From: Fibrobacter sp. UWR2
GTDB taxonomy: Bacteria; Fibrobacterota; Fibrobacteria; Fibrobacterales; Fibrobacteraceae
Length of the DNA stretch: 64,000 nt
Reading direction: 5' to 3'
Assembly: GCF_002210285.1 (NCBI RefSeq)
Contig: NZ_MWQE01000002.1
Coordinates: 186,001 to 250,000 of the forward strand
The translations under genes were made by a program, and so were the position numbers. The notes beneath the pieces were generated by a model. That model saw only the letters and a list, made by a program, of their open reading frames with translations. It ran no database searches and was not told where the DNA came from. This document shows, piece by piece, positions 53,088 to 62,986 of the stretch; position 1 is the first letter of the stretch, and each line of letters begins with the position of its first letter.

Positions 53088-53220
53088 GCTTTACGTGTAG
53101 TGTAAATATGGTGTAGTGTTTTACAGAAATTGAAATCTGAAAACGAGCGAAAGCGGCCTGTAATCCTTGTCTTTTACATTTTTGACCATATTTTCAATAA
53201 TTGGCGAGTGCTTTACATAA

Positions 53221-53237
53221 TTGGCACGATTTTTGCA
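53221..53237 (+). promoter_or_regulatory. Sigma-54 promoter of gltBD
   Basis: TTGGCACGATTTTTGCA fits the sigma-54 consensus with GG-N10-GC. The start site is expected near 53249, 23 bases before the gltB ATG. Several TTTAC or GTAAA half-sites lie 10-130 bases upstream (for example GTAAA at 53103 and TTTAC at 53119), possible contacts for an activator. Confidence 0.85.
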
Positions 53238-53271
53238 AATAAAGAGCGCAAAAAGCAAGAAAAGGACTTTT

Positions 53272-56200
53272 ATGAACGCTCAAGCTCTTTACGACCCGAT
53301 GAACGAACACGACGCCTGCGGTGTCGGCCTGGTCGCCAATATTAATAATGTTGCCTCGCACCAGATAGTGCTGCAGGGCATTACTGTTTTGAAAAGGCTC
53401 ATGCACCGCGGTGCAGCAGGTGGAGACCCGGAAACCGGCGACGGTGCGGGTCTTTTGCTTTCTATGCCGCACAAGTTCTTCCGCAAGGTGAACGCGAACC
53501 TGCCGGAACGCTATGGCGTGGCGATGTTCTTTGTGGACAATACGCTCGAGGCTACTGCCTTTGACGCGAAGATCAAGGAGATTGCCGCTGCCGAGGGCAT
53601 GCCGGTGCTGAACTTCCGCGAGGTTCCTGTGAATGCCGACAAGATCGGTCGCACGGCCCGCGAAACCCTGCCGCATATCCGCCAGGCGTTCTTCGACGGT
53701 TCCGCTTTCGAATCCGACAGTGCGTTCGATATCAAGCTCTATGTGGCTCGCCGCCTGATGGAAAAGGCCTGCAAGGGCTTGTATGTTTGTAGCTGCAGCC
53801 GCCGTAGCATCGTGTACAAGGGCCTGTTGCTTGCAAGCCAAATCGAGGGCTTCTACAAGGACCTGAACGATCTCGATTTCGAGACTCCGATTGCGCTTGT
53901 CCACCAGCGCTACTCCACGAATACTTTCCCGACTTGGCCGCTGGCGCACCCGTTCCGCTACCTCGCTCACAACGGCGAAATCAACACCCTGCGCGGTAAC
54001 CTCAACAGCCTGCGTGCCCGCGAGCCGCACCTGAAGAGCGAGATTATCGGTGACGACCTGCAGAAGCTTCTCCCGCTCGTTCCGGCGGGCCAGAGCGACT
54101 CGGCCAGCCTTGACAACATGTTTGAGCTTCTCGTCGCAGCGGGTCGTAGCCTCCCGCATGCGATGATGATGCTCATGCCTCAGGCCTGGGGCAAAAAGCA
54201 TTACCTGGGCCGCGATGTGCGCGGTTTCTTCGAATACGAATCCATGCTTATGGAACCGTGGGATGGCCCTGCCGCCGTCGCGTTTAGTGATGGCGTGAAC
54301 GCGGGTGCGATTCTCGACCGCAACGGCCTCCGTCCGGCACGTTACACTTTGTGTAAAGATGGCCTCTTTGTGATGGCCTCCGAGACGGGCGTTCTCGACC
54401 TCCGCGATGACGAAGTGGAAGAAAAGGGCCGCCTGAAACCCGGTGAAATCATCTACCTCGACCTCGAAAACCACAGGATTTTGAAGAACGCCGAAATGAA
54501 GGCTCAGGTGGCGAGAGCCAAGCCTTACCGCCGTTGGGTTGCCGAGAACAAGATGAGCGTCCGCGGGCTCTTCAGCGAGATCAACCCGTCCGACGTTCCG
54601 GAAGATATTTTGGTGCAGCAGAAGCGCTTCGGCTACTCGGCAGAAGACCTGAGCATCATTCTGCAGCCGATGGCGAAGAACGGTGCAGAACCTATCGGCT
54701 CCATGGGTAACGATGCCGCGCTCGCCGTGCTTTCGGACAAGCCGCAGCCGCTGTTCAACTACTTCAAGCAGCTGTTTGCGCAGGTCACTAACCCGCCGAT
54801 TGACCCGATCCGCGAAGAGCTCGTGATGAGCCTTACGACCTACATCGGTAACCACGGCAACATTCTGGAAGAAACTCCGGAGCAGGCGCACCTCATCAAG
54901 ATTCCGCGCCCGATCGTGACCGAAGACGAAATCCGCCGCTTTGAAAATATCGGCGACAAGGCGTTCAAGGCGAAGGTGCTCAAGATGCAGTTCCCGTTGG
55001 GCGGTGACGGTTCCGTGCTGGAAGCGGCCTTGCAGAACTTGGCCGGCGATGCCGTGCGCGCCGTGCAGGACAACTACGACATCATCGTGCTTTCGGATAA
55101 AAACATCGACTGGGGCTACGTGCCCATGCCTTCGCTTTTGGCAACGGCTTGCGTGAACCGCGCCCTGGTGGAAGCGGGCGTTCGCCCCGAAATCGGCTTG
55201 ATTGTGCAGAGCGGTGAAGTCCGCGAAGTGATGCACTTTGCGCTCTTGCTCGGTTACGGAGCGACGGTCATCAACCCGTATCTCGCATTCGAGAGCATCA
55301 CCAATATGTGCCACAACGGCGACCTGGATGTGGACCCGGTGACGGCTGCCGCGAACTACGTGAAGGCTGTGGACAAGGGCCTGTTGAAGATTATGTCGAA
55401 GATGGGTATCTCCACGCTCCGCAGCTACCGCAGCGCCCAGATTTTCGAAGCCGTGGGACTGAATCACGAACTCATCGAGAAGTTCCTGCCGGGTACGGCA
55501 AGCCGTATCGAAGGTATCGGCCTCGAAGAGATTGCCCGCGAAGTGGGCGAACGTCAGAAGATTGCATTTGCCGATGCAAGCAAGGTTTTGCAGTCGGGTG
55601 GCCAGTATGCATTCCGCAAGGAAGGCGAGAAGCACCTGTGGACTCCGCAGTCGCTTGCCGCATTCCGCCAGGCAGTGCAGGGTGGCGACTACGAGAAGTT
55701 CAAGGTCTACAGCAAACTCATCAACGACCAGTCTGAACGTCAGGCAACTTTGCGCGGTCTCTTCAAGTTCAAGAAGGCGACCCCGATTGACATTAGCGAA
55801 GTCGAATCTCGCGAATCCATTATCCATCACTTTGTGGCGGGCGCGATGAGTCTTGGCTCCTTGAGCCCGGAAGCCCACGAGACGATTGCCATTGCGATGA
55901 ACCGCATCGGTGCCATGAGCAACTGCGGCGAAGGTGGTGAAGACCCCGACCGCGATACTCCGGCACCGAACGGCGATATCCGCAGTTCTGCGATTCGCCA
56001 GGTTGCCTCGGGCCGCTTTGGCGTGACGATTGACTACCTGCGCCATGCGAAGGATTTGCAGATTAAGATGGCCCAGGGCGCAAAGCCCGGTGAAGGTGGC
56101 CAGTTGCCGGCTCACAAGGTGAACGAGTTCGTGGCGCGTATCCGTCACTCCATCCCGAACGTGTCGCTGATTTCTCCGCCGCCGCACCATGATATTTACT

Positions 56201-57696
56201 CCATCGAAGACCTGGCGCAGTTGATTTACGACTTGCGCAACGCCAACCCGAAGGCCCGTGTTTCAGTGAAGCTCGTGTCCGAAGTGGGCGTGGGTACGAT
56301 TGCCGCGGGTGTGGCGAAGGCTCATGCCGACGTGGTTCTGATTTCCGGTCACGATGGCGGTACGGGTGCATCTCCGCTCACATCCATCAAGCATGCCGGC
56401 CTCCCGTGGGAACTCGGTATTGCCGAAGCGGAACAGACGCTCGTGCTTAACGACTTGCGCGGCCGCATCAAACTCCAGGTCGATGGCCAGCTCAAGACGG
56501 GCCGTGACGTGGTGGTGGCCGCCCTCCTCGGTGCCGAAGAATTCGGATTTGCCACGAACCTTCTCGTAAGCCTTGGCTGCGTGATGGATCGCAAGTGCCA
56601 TACCAACAAGTGCCCCATGGGTATCGCCACGCAGGATGCGGATTACCGCAAGCGCTTTGCGGGCAAGCCCGAATACGTGGAAAACTTCCTTTACTTCATT
56701 GCCGATGAAGTCCGCGAAATTCTTGCAAGCCTTGGCCTGCGCTCGTTGGCAGAAGCCTGCGGCCGCAGCGACCTCCTGGAACGCGACGAGGCGATTGCCT
56801 TCTACAAGGCTCACAACCTCGACTTCTCCAAGATTTTCGAAACCGTCAATGGCGGCATCAAGTCCTTCGATAAGAACTTTGTGAAGGAACCGCTTGAAAA
56901 CTTCGACCGTCGTGAACTCCTGCCGTTCGTGGCCGACACGCTCAAGAGCGGCAAGGCTGTGGAACTCTGCACGGTGGTACACAACGTCGACCGTACGGTC
57001 GGTACGGAACTTTCCGGCGAGGTGGACGAACACTTCGGCGTGAAGGGCCTCCCCGAAGATACCATCAAGGTTCATCTTCAGGGTGTCGCGGGCCAGAGCT
57101 TCGGAGCATTCCTCGCTCCGGGTATTACGCTCGACCTCGAGGGCGAAGCGAACGACTTTATGGGCAAGGGCCTCTCGGGCGGTAAGATTATCGTGCGCCC
57201 GCCTAGCAATGCAAGCTTCAAGGCCGAAGACAACGTGATTGCAGGTAACGTCATCGGTTACGGTGGAACCTCGGGCAAGATCTTCATCAACGGTCTCGCC
57301 GGCGAACGCTTCGGTATCCGTAACTCGGGTATGCTCCTGGTGAGCGAAGGCGTGGGTGATCACGGCTGTGAATACATGACCGGCGGTAGGGTAGTGGTGC
57401 TCGGCCGCGTGGGCGTGAACTTCGCCGCAGGTATGACGGGTGGCTTTGCCTACGTGTACGACGAGACGGGTCACTTTGACCTGAGCTGCAACGTGGATTC
57501 TGCCGACCTTGAAAGCGTGCTTCCGGGTACCGAGAGCGAAAGCGAACTTCTCGATATCATCAACCAGCACGTTCAGGCGACGGGTAGCGAGAAGGGCAAG
57601 CGCATTCTCGAGAACTGGAATAGCGAACGTCCGAAGTTCGTGAAGATATTCCCGGTGGATTACAGGAACGCTCTTTTGAAGGCCCAGAAGGCATAG
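53272..57696 (+). CDS. gltB: Glutamate synthase large subunit
   Basis: A 1474-residue NADPH-GOGAT alpha chain, making glutamate from glutamine and 2-oxoglutarate. ATG 53272 is chosen because the family N-terminus follows at once: ALYDPMNEHDACGVG, with Cys16 the glutaminase nucleophile exposed by propeptide removal. The central FMN synthase domain has the block HDGGTGASPLTSIKHAG. The 3Fe-4S cysteines are Cys1103, Cys1109 and Cys1114 in GCVMDRKCHTNKCPMG. The C-terminal GXGXG beta-helix domain (GLSGGKIIVRPP, GERFGIRNSG) is complete. The length matches the bacterial enzyme. It is driven by a sigma-54 promoter and followed by gltD. Confidence 0.97.
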   Translation: MNAQALYDPMNEHDACGVGLVANINNVASHQIVLQGITVLKRLMHRGAAGGDPETGDGAGLLLSMPHKFFRKVNANLPERYGVAMFFVDNTLEATAFDAKIKEIAAAEGMPVLNFREVPVNADKIGRTARETLPHIRQAFFDGSAFESDSAFDIKLYVARRLMEKACKGLYVCSCSRRSIVYKGLLLASQIEGFYKDLNDLDFETPIALVHQRYSTNTFPTWPLAHPFRYLAHNGEINTLRGNLNSLRAREPHLKSEIIGDDLQKLLPLVPAGQSDSASLDNMFELLVAAGRSLPHAMMMLMPQAWGKKHYLGRDVRGFFEYESMLMEPWDGPAAVAFSDGVNAGAILDRNGLRPARYTLCKDGLFVMASETGVLDLRDDEVEEKGRLKPGEIIYLDLENHRILKNAEMKAQVARAKPYRRWVAENKMSVRGLFSEINPSDVPEDILVQQKRFGYSAEDLSIILQPMAKNGAEPIGSMGNDAALAVLSDKPQPLFNYFKQLFAQVTNPPIDPIREELVMSLTTYIGNHGNILEETPEQAHLIKIPRPIVTEDEIRRFENIGDKAFKAKVLKMQFPLGGDGSVLEAALQNLAGDAVRAVQDNYDIIVLSDKNIDWGYVPMPSLLATACVNRALVEAGVRPEIGLIVQSGEVREVMHFALLLGYGATVINPYLAFESITNMCHNGDLDVDPVTAAANYVKAVDKGLLKIMSKMGISTLRSYRSAQIFEAVGLNHELIEKFLPGTASRIEGIGLEEIAREVGERQKIAFADASKVLQSGGQYAFRKEGEKHLWTPQSLAAFRQAVQGGDYEKFKVYSKLINDQSERQATLRGLFKFKKATPIDISEVESRESIIHHFVAGAMSLGSLSPEAHETIAIAMNRIGAMSNCGEGGEDPDRDTPAPNGDIRSSAIRQVASGRFGVTIDYLRHAKDLQIKMAQGAKPGEGGQLPAHKVNEFVARIRHSIPNVSLISPPPHHDIYSIEDLAQLIYDLRNANPKARVSVKLVSEVGVGTIAAGVAKAHADVVLISGHDGGTGASPLTSIKHAGLPWELGIAEAEQTLVLNDLRGRIKLQVDGQLKTGRDVVVAALLGAEEFGFATNLLVSLGCVMDRKCHTNKCPMGIATQDADYRKRFAGKPEYVENFLYFIADEVREILASLGLRSLAEACGRSDLLERDEAIAFYKAHNLDFSKIFETVNGGIKSFDKNFVKEPLENFDRRELLPFVADTLKSGKAVELCTVVHNVDRTVGTELSGEVDEHFGVKGLPEDTIKVHLQGVAGQSFGAFLAPGITLDLEGEANDFMGKGLSGGKIIVRPPSNASFKAEDNVIAGNVIGYGGTSGKIFINGLAGERFGIRNSGMLLVSEGVGDHGCEYMTGGRVVVLGRVGVNFAAGMTGGFAYVYDETGHFDLSCNVDSADLESVLPGTESESELLDIINQHVQATGSEKGKRILENWNSERPKFVKIFPVDYRNALLKAQKA

Positions 57697-57711
57697 GGAT
57701 TTGAGGTTAAT

Positions 57712-59076
57712 ATGCAGGAAATCAACCGAATCGCAGACATCTACCGCCCTGTCGAAGAGCGTGTCAAGGACAACAACGAAGTCGAGCGCAAGCTCACCTC
57801 GATCGAGGTCATCAATCAGGCGAGCCGCTGTCACACCTGCGGAATCCCGTTCTGCCATGGTGCGGGTTGCCCGCTCGGAAACCTCGTTCCCGAATTCAAT
57901 GCGGCCATTGCTGCCGGGAATGCGGAACGCGCTTACGATATCATCAGCAAGACGGCGTTCTTCCCGGAGTTTACGGGCCGCGTTTGCCCGGCGCTCTGCG
58001 AATCCGCCTGTACCGGCAATGTGCATAACGACCCGGTGATGGTGCGCCAGATCGAAAAGTTCATCATCGAGACCGCCTTCGAGGAAGGTCGCGTGGTGTT
58101 GCCGACGGCTGAACCCAACGGCAAGTCTGCCGCTGTCATCGGTTCCGGTCCTTCGGGCCTGTTCGCAGCCGAGGCATTGCGCCGCAAGGGCTATGCCGTC
58201 ACGGTCTTCGAAAAGCAACCGAAGGCGGGTGGCCTGCTGCGCTACGGCATTCCGAACTGGAAACTCGACAAGTCCATTATCGACCGGCGTATCGCCTTGC
58301 TCGAAGCTGCCGGCATCAAGTTTGTCTACAATACCGAAATCGGCAAGGACGTTGCCGCGGAATACATCCATAAGAATTTTGACGAAGTGTTCCTCGCCAT
58401 CGGTACGCCGAACGCACGTGACCTGAAAATCCCGGGCCGCGAAGCCGAAGGAATCTTCCTTGCTCTCGACTTCTTGCATGGTGCCGAAAAGCCGGGTGAA
58501 ACCAATCCCGAAAAGTTCAGCGCGAAGGGCCGCAAGGTCTTGGTGATTGGCGGTGGCGACACGGGTAACGACTGTGTGGGTAAAGCCATCCGTGAAGGAT
58601 GCGAAAGCGTGCTTCAGGTGGAATTCATGCCCAAGCCGCCCGAGGAACGTTCCCCGTCTACGCCGTGGCCCGACTGGCCGTATATGCTGCGCACCAGTTA
58701 TGCCCAGCACGAAGGCGGTGAACGCCGCTGGAATGTTTCTTCCAAGCAGTTCATTGTGAAAGACGGCCGCGTGGCTGGCGTGGAAGCGGTTCGCGTGGAA
58801 TGGGAAATGTCCCCGCAGGGTCGTCCGCTCAAGCCGAACGAAGTCCCGAATTCTACCGAAGTCATCGACACCGACCTGGTGGTGCTCGCCATGGGATTCA
58901 CCGGCGTGCCTGCCGAAGGTATCGTGAACGACCTTGGTCTGCAACTCACTCCGCGTACGGCGATTATCGCTGATCCGGCCCGACACATCCATGCGGTGGG
59001 CGACTGTGCGAACGGCGCCTCCCTCGTGGTGCGTGCCATGGCCGACGCGAAGGCGAAAGTCGCGGCGCTGAAGTAA
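57712..59076 (+). CDS. gltD: Glutamate synthase small subunit
   Basis: A 454-residue NADPH-oxidising beta subunit that passes electrons through Fe-S clusters to GltB. The N-terminal cysteines are visible (CHTCGIPFCHGAGCPLGN and VCPALCESACTGN). The FAD-binding GSGPSGLFAAEALRRKG is near residue 143 and the NADPH-binding VIGGGDTGNDCVG near residue 280. The C-terminal AVGDCANGASLVVRAMADA completes the flavin fold. It starts 15 bases after gltB, so one transcript carries both. Confidence 0.96.
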   Translation: MQEINRIADIYRPVEERVKDNNEVERKLTSIEVINQASRCHTCGIPFCHGAGCPLGNLVPEFNAAIAAGNAERAYDIISKTAFFPEFTGRVCPALCESACTGNVHNDPVMVRQIEKFIIETAFEEGRVVLPTAEPNGKSAAVIGSGPSGLFAAEALRRKGYAVTVFEKQPKAGGLLRYGIPNWKLDKSIIDRRIALLEAAGIKFVYNTEIGKDVAAEYIHKNFDEVFLAIGTPNARDLKIPGREAEGIFLALDFLHGAEKPGETNPEKFSAKGRKVLVIGGGDTGNDCVGKAIREGCESVLQVEFMPKPPEERSPSTPWPDWPYMLRTSYAQHEGGERRWNVSSKQFIVKDGRVAGVEAVRVEWEMSPQGRPLKPNEVPNSTEVIDTDLVVLAMGFTGVPAEGIVNDLGLQLTPRTAIIADPARHIHAVGDCANGASLVVRAMADAKAKVAALK

Positions 59077-59100
59077 CTCTTTGGAGCTGCCCGCGGAACT

Positions 59101-61056
59101 ATGTTCGGATTTTACCGTTTCGCATGCGTTTCTCCGGTGTTGAAGGTGGCCGATACCGCCTACAATACCGAGGAAATTATCAGAAGCGCGAAAATTGCTG
59201 CCTCTAACGGGGCGGCTTTTGTCGTTTTCCCGGAACTCTGCATTACGGGTTATACCTGCAGCGACTTGTTCCATCAGGAACTGCTTTTGCAGAACAGTAC
59301 GCGCAGCTTGTTGAAAATTGCGGAAGCCTTGAAAGATAGCGACGCCGTGATTGCGGTTGGCCTGCCTTTGCGTATATTTGGCCGGCTGTATAACTGCGCC
59401 GCCTTCGTGCAGCGCGGCAAGGTGATTGCGGTAACGCCCAAGATACACTTGCCGAACCAGCGCGAGTTCTACGAGAAACGGCATTTTTCCAGCGGGCGCG
59501 ATTTACTGCGTGGCAATGCGGGTAATGGCTGCGCGCCTCTCCGTTGCTTTATCGAGGGCGCGGGCGAGGTGCCTATCACGAATTTTATTACTGTGAAGGG
59601 CTGCGCATCTTGTAATTCGGGTTCCGAAGTTCGCGTGGGCGTGGAACTTTGCGAAGACTTGTGGACTCCTGCGCCACCTAGCGGGGAACTTGCCCTTGCT
59701 GGCGCGAACGTTATCGTGAATCTCTCTGCAAGCGATGCGCTGGTAGGCAAGCGCGATTATCGCAGAAACTTGGTGATGAACCAGTCGGCGCGTTGCATGG
59801 CGGCCTACGTGTATGCTTCTGCCGGAGTGCACGAATCTACGACGGATATGGTTTTTAGCGGCCACTTGATGATTGCGGAGAACGGGAGCATGCTTGCCGA
59901 AAGCAAGCCGTTCTCGCGCGAAACTGAAATTGTCTATGCTGACGTGGACGTGGAACGCCTGAATATGCAGCGTCTGAGCGAAGGTTCGTTCCAGGATTTT
60001 GACAGCCGTGCCATTATTGCGCGTGCGGCGACTCTTGACTGCCTGCGTGGTTGCGATATGCTCCAGTACCGCTATGTTTCGCCGACGCCCTTTGTGCCGG
60101 GGAATACGGAAACCCGCGATACATCTTGCACCGAGATTTTTAACATACAGTGTGCAGGGCTTGCTAAGCGCCTGGAGGCGACCCGCAGCAAGCGTGCTGT
60201 AATTGGCCTGAGCGGCGGGCTTGATTCTACGCTTGCGCTTCTTGTGGTTGCGGAAACGTTCAAGCTGTTGAACCGCCCTGCAAAAGAAATTCTCGCGCTC
60301 ACGATGCCCGGATTCGGCACGACCAAGCGCACCAAGAACAATGCGGTTGAACTTGCGAAACTCCTGGGCGTGGAACTGCGCACTGTCGATATCCAGAAGG
60401 CCTGCCTCCAGCATTTTAACGACATCGGACACGACCCGCAAAAACTCGACGTTACCTACGAGAACGTGCAGGCCCGCGAGCGCACGCAAATCCTGATGGA
60501 CATCGCGAACAGCGAAGGCGGAATCGTCATCGGTACGGGCGACCTCTCCGAAATTGCGCTTGGCTGGAGCACCTACAATGCCGATCACATGTCCATGTAT
60601 GCGGTGAACTGCGACATACCCAAGACGCTCGTGCGCCATATCGTAAGCTGGTATGCCGACCGGTCCGCCGCCCTCGCCGCCGTTCTCAAAGACATTCTCG
60701 ATACGCCCGTCTCTCCGGAACTTCTGCCCGCCGATTCAAGCGGCCAGATTGCGCAAAAGACAGAAAGCATTCTCGGCGCCTACGAGATTCACGACTTCTT
60801 TCTGTATCATTTCGCGAAATACGGCGCCACTCCCGAAAAACTGCGCTACCTCGCGAAATACGCCTTCAAGGGCCTGCATATCGACGAAGAAATCGACAAG
60901 GCGCTCGCCGTCTTTATCAGGCGATTCTTTACGCAGCAATTCAAGCGCAGCTGTATTCCCGACGGTCCAAAAGTCGGTACCATCTCTCTATCGCCCCGTG
61001 CCGACTGGCGTATGCCCAGCGACGCAAGTTTTGGGGACTGGTTCAAAGAAGTTTAA
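59101..61056 (+). CDS. nadE: Glutamine-dependent NAD+ synthetase
   Basis: A 651-residue two-domain enzyme making NAD+ from nicotinate adenine dinucleotide, using glutamine as nitrogen donor. The nitrilase-type N-terminal domain shows the Glu-Lys-Cys triad: Glu in VFPELCITGYTCSD, Lys in TPKIHLPNQREFYEKR, Cys in VGVELCEDLWTP. The synthetase domain has the PP-loop IGLSGGLDSTLALLV near residue 368, then TGDLSEIALGWSTYNADHMSMY. It begins 24 bases after gltD. Placement behind gltBD suggests it shares nitrogen-responsive transcription. Confidence 0.95.
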   Translation: MFGFYRFACVSPVLKVADTAYNTEEIIRSAKIAASNGAAFVVFPELCITGYTCSDLFHQELLLQNSTRSLLKIAEALKDSDAVIAVGLPLRIFGRLYNCAAFVQRGKVIAVTPKIHLPNQREFYEKRHFSSGRDLLRGNAGNGCAPLRCFIEGAGEVPITNFITVKGCASCNSGSEVRVGVELCEDLWTPAPPSGELALAGANVIVNLSASDALVGKRDYRRNLVMNQSARCMAAYVYASAGVHESTTDMVFSGHLMIAENGSMLAESKPFSRETEIVYADVDVERLNMQRLSEGSFQDFDSRAIIARAATLDCLRGCDMLQYRYVSPTPFVPGNTETRDTSCTEIFNIQCAGLAKRLEATRSKRAVIGLSGGLDSTLALLVVAETFKLLNRPAKEILALTMPGFGTTKRTKNNAVELAKLLGVELRTVDIQKACLQHFNDIGHDPQKLDVTYENVQARERTQILMDIANSEGGIVIGTGDLSEIALGWSTYNADHMSMYAVNCDIPKTLVRHIVSWYADRSAALAAVLKDILDTPVSPELLPADSSGQIAQKTESILGAYEIHDFFLYHFAKYGATPEKLRYLAKYAFKGLHIDEEIDKALAVFIRRFFTQQFKRSCIPDGPKVGTISLSPRADWRMPSDASFGDWFKEV

Positions 61057-61080
61057 TCGTAAAAAAATGTAAGTGTTTTC

Positions 61081-61101
61081 GCCTCCATATCGAGGCTTTT
61101 T
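61081..61101 (+). terminator. Terminator after nadE
   Basis: GCCTC-CATATC-GAGGC followed by T6, 24 bases after the nadE stop. Confidence 0.8.
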
Positions 61102-61120
61102 TATTTTAATCTAAAATTGA

Positions 61121-61149
61121 GAAAACCCCGAGACGTTTGTCCCGGGGCT
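61121..61149 (-). terminator. Terminator after amtB
   Basis: Read leftward: CCCCGGGAC-AAAC-GTCTCGGGG followed by TTTTC, 42 bases past the amtB stop. Back-to-back with the nadE terminator it separates the converging operons. Confidence 0.78.
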
Positions 61150-61191
61150 TCTATCATTGTGTGAGGAGTATGTGGATTATGGATAAACCGA

Positions 61192-62457
61192 TTACATGTT
61201 GCTGAAGATTTGGAATCCGCTGTAGGATTCTTGTCCGTGTTCGCTTTGGTCGAGGCCGCGGAGTTCTTGCCTTTCCGTGACACGCAGGCCCATTGTCTTC
61301 TTGATGACGAAGAAGATCAGGCTAGCTGCACCGAAGCAGGGCAGGGCGTAGGCGGCAACACCGATGAGCTGAGTGAGCACGCTGTAGTTGCCCGTCATGT
61401 CGAAGATGCCCACAGCGATTGTGCCCCACACACCGTTCACCAGGTGAACAGAGAGTGCACCGACCGGGTCGTCCAAGTGAAGGCGGTCGAACATGAACAC
61501 TGCACCGACTACGAGTACGCCAGCGATGGCACCGATAATCCAGGAGGAGAGCGGAGTAACCACGTCTGCACCGGCAGTGATTGCCACGAGGCCGGCAAGG
61601 CATCCGTTGAGGGCCATGGTGGCGTCGGGCTTCTTCGAGACAATCCAGCTCGTGAGCGTTGCGGTAATGATGCCTGCGACAGCGGCGAGGTTTGTGGTCA
61701 CGAGAATCCAGCTAGTAGCCTTCGGGTCACCGCTGAGGGCGGAACCGGCGTTGAATCCCCACCAACCGAACCACAGCATGAATACACCGATGGTTGCAAG
61801 CGGGATGTTGTGTGCCGGAATGGCGTGTACCTTGCCGTTCACGTACTTGCCGATACGCGGTCCGAGGATCATCACGCCGGCAAGCGCTGCCCAGCCGCCC
61901 ACGGAGTGCACGAGGGTAGAACCGGCGAGGTCATGGAAGCCAGCCTTGCCGATGGTGCTAAGCCAGCCGCCGCCCCATGTCCAGCTACCCACAATCGGGT
62001 AGACGAGAGCTACGTAGACAATGGTGAATACGAGGAAGGAATTGAGCTTTACGCGTTCGGCTACGGCACCGGACACGATTGTCGCGGCTGTGGCGGCGAA
62101 CATGGCCTGGAAAAGCCAGTCGGCAAACAGCGTAAAGTGGCCGTTGTAGGCAGAGGTGAAGCTTGCCGGGTTGGCCCAGTCGCCAATGCCGAAGCCTGCG
62201 AAACCGAGAATCCCGTTGAAGGTGCCCGGATACATGAGGCCAAAGCCGAGCAAGGCGTACATCGTGATACCGATGGCGGGGACCGCGATGTTCTTGAAGG
62301 CAACGTTGGCGGCGCACTTCGCACGCACGAGACCCGCTTCAACGCAGGCGAATCCAAGACCCATGATGAACACCAGCATGGCGCTAATCATGATCCAGAT
62401 GTTTTCTGTCATAAAGATGGCGTCGCTGACAGGTACGACTTGTGTAACTTCGTTCAT
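61192..62457 (-). CDS. amtB: Ammonium transporter AmtB
   Basis: A 421-residue inner-membrane channel of the Amt/Rh family with eleven predicted helices. Marker sequences are GFACVEAGLVRAKCAANVAFKN, FAATAATIVSGAVAERVK, GWTWGGGWLS-type aromatic patch (here SWTWGGGWLST), the His-containing DLAGSTLVHSVGGWAALAG and GWWGFNAGSALSG. The ATG 62457 has AAAGGA upstream. It is encoded downstream of the PII gene under the same sigma-54 promoter; PII proteins gate AmtB when nitrogen is sufficient. The C-terminal tail is short and cytoplasmic. Confidence 0.96.
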   Translation of the reverse strand: MNEVTQVVPVSDAIFMTENIWIMISAMLVFIMGLGFACVEAGLVRAKCAANVAFKNIAVPAIGITMYALLGFGLMYPGTFNGILGFAGFGIGDWANPASFTSAYNGHFTLFADWLFQAMFAATAATIVSGAVAERVKLNSFLVFTIVYVALVYPIVGSWTWGGGWLSTIGKAGFHDLAGSTLVHSVGGWAALAGVMILGPRIGKYVNGKVHAIPAHNIPLATIGVFMLWFGWWGFNAGSALSGDPKATSWILVTTNLAAVAGIITATLTSWIVSKKPDATMALNGCLAGLVAITAGADVVTPLSSWIIGAIAGVLVVGAVFMFDRLHLDDPVGALSVHLVNGVWGTIAVGIFDMTGNYSVLTQLIGVAAYALPCFGAASLIFFVIKKTMGLRVTERQELRGLDQSEHGQESYSGFQIFSNM

Positions 62458-62490
62458 TGTTTAAATCCTTTGTGTTTGAATCCCTTGTGT

Positions 62491-62832
62491 TTAACCAATC
62501 GCATCCGATCCCGTTTCGCCGGTGCGGATTCTAATGCACTGTTCCAGGCTCGTGACGAAAATCTTTCCGTCGCCGATTTCGCCTGTGCGTGCGCCCGCGA
62601 TAATCGCGTCGATGCAGGGCTGCACAAAGTCGTCGTTCACCGCGATCTTTAAGCAAATCTTCTTGAGCAAATTCACTTCGGTAACGACACCACGGAAGCG
62701 TTGGTTATAACCCTTCTGCTGGCCGCAACCTAGAACGTTAGTGACAGACATCTTGAAAATGTTTTTCTCGTAAAGGGCTTGCTTTACAAGGTTTAGTCTT
62801 TCGGGTTGGATATAAGCTGTAACGAGCTTCAT
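62491..62832 (-). CDS. glnB: PII signal protein (GlnB/GlnK type) lacking the T-loop uridylylation Tyr
   Basis: A 113-residue trimeric nitrogen sensor binding ATP, ADP and 2-oxoglutarate. Family parts are [34 protein letters not shown] at the T-loop base and [13 protein letters not shown] near the C-terminus. Position 51 is Thr where enteric PII proteins have the uridylylated Tyr, and position 49 is not Ser, so control is probably by ligand binding alone. The gene is first in an operon with amtB, so by location it would be called glnK. A sigma-54 promoter lies 45-61 bases upstream. Confidence 0.94.
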   Translation of the reverse strand: MKLVTAYIQPERLNLVKQALYEKNIFKMSVTNVLGCGQQKGYNQRFRGVVTEVNLLKKICLKIAVNDDFVQPCIDAIIAGARTGEIGDGKIFVTSLEQCIRIRTGETGSDAIG

Positions 62833-62876
62833 GTTCCTATCCTTTGGTTGAGGTTATCTTGTTACGCCACACCCTA

Positions 62877-62893
62877 TGCAAAAGCCATGCCAA
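62877..62893 (-). promoter_or_regulatory. Sigma-54 promoter of glnB-amtB
   Basis: On the minus strand TTGGCATGGCTTTTGCA, with GG-N10-GC. The start site is expected near 62865, about 33 bases before the glnB ATG. Confidence 0.85.
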
Positions 62894-62986
62894 AATTTTT
62901 GAAATCGTTGAAATCCTGCGAAAAACAATGAAAATTGCAAATAGTTTCTTGTTTTTTGTATAACGCGACGAGGACTCTGGTTTGGA

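Noticed and set aside
53194-59484. Two very long minus-strand frames opposite gltB, gltD and nadE
   Set aside because: They are shadows of strongly biased codon use in the plus-strand genes. The plus-strand products are intact, recognisable enzymes and the antisense products are His/Arg-rich nonsense.
61210-62652. A 480-codon plus-strand frame opposite amtB
   Set aside because: AmtB and PII are unmistakable on the minus strand; the plus-strand product is a coding shadow.
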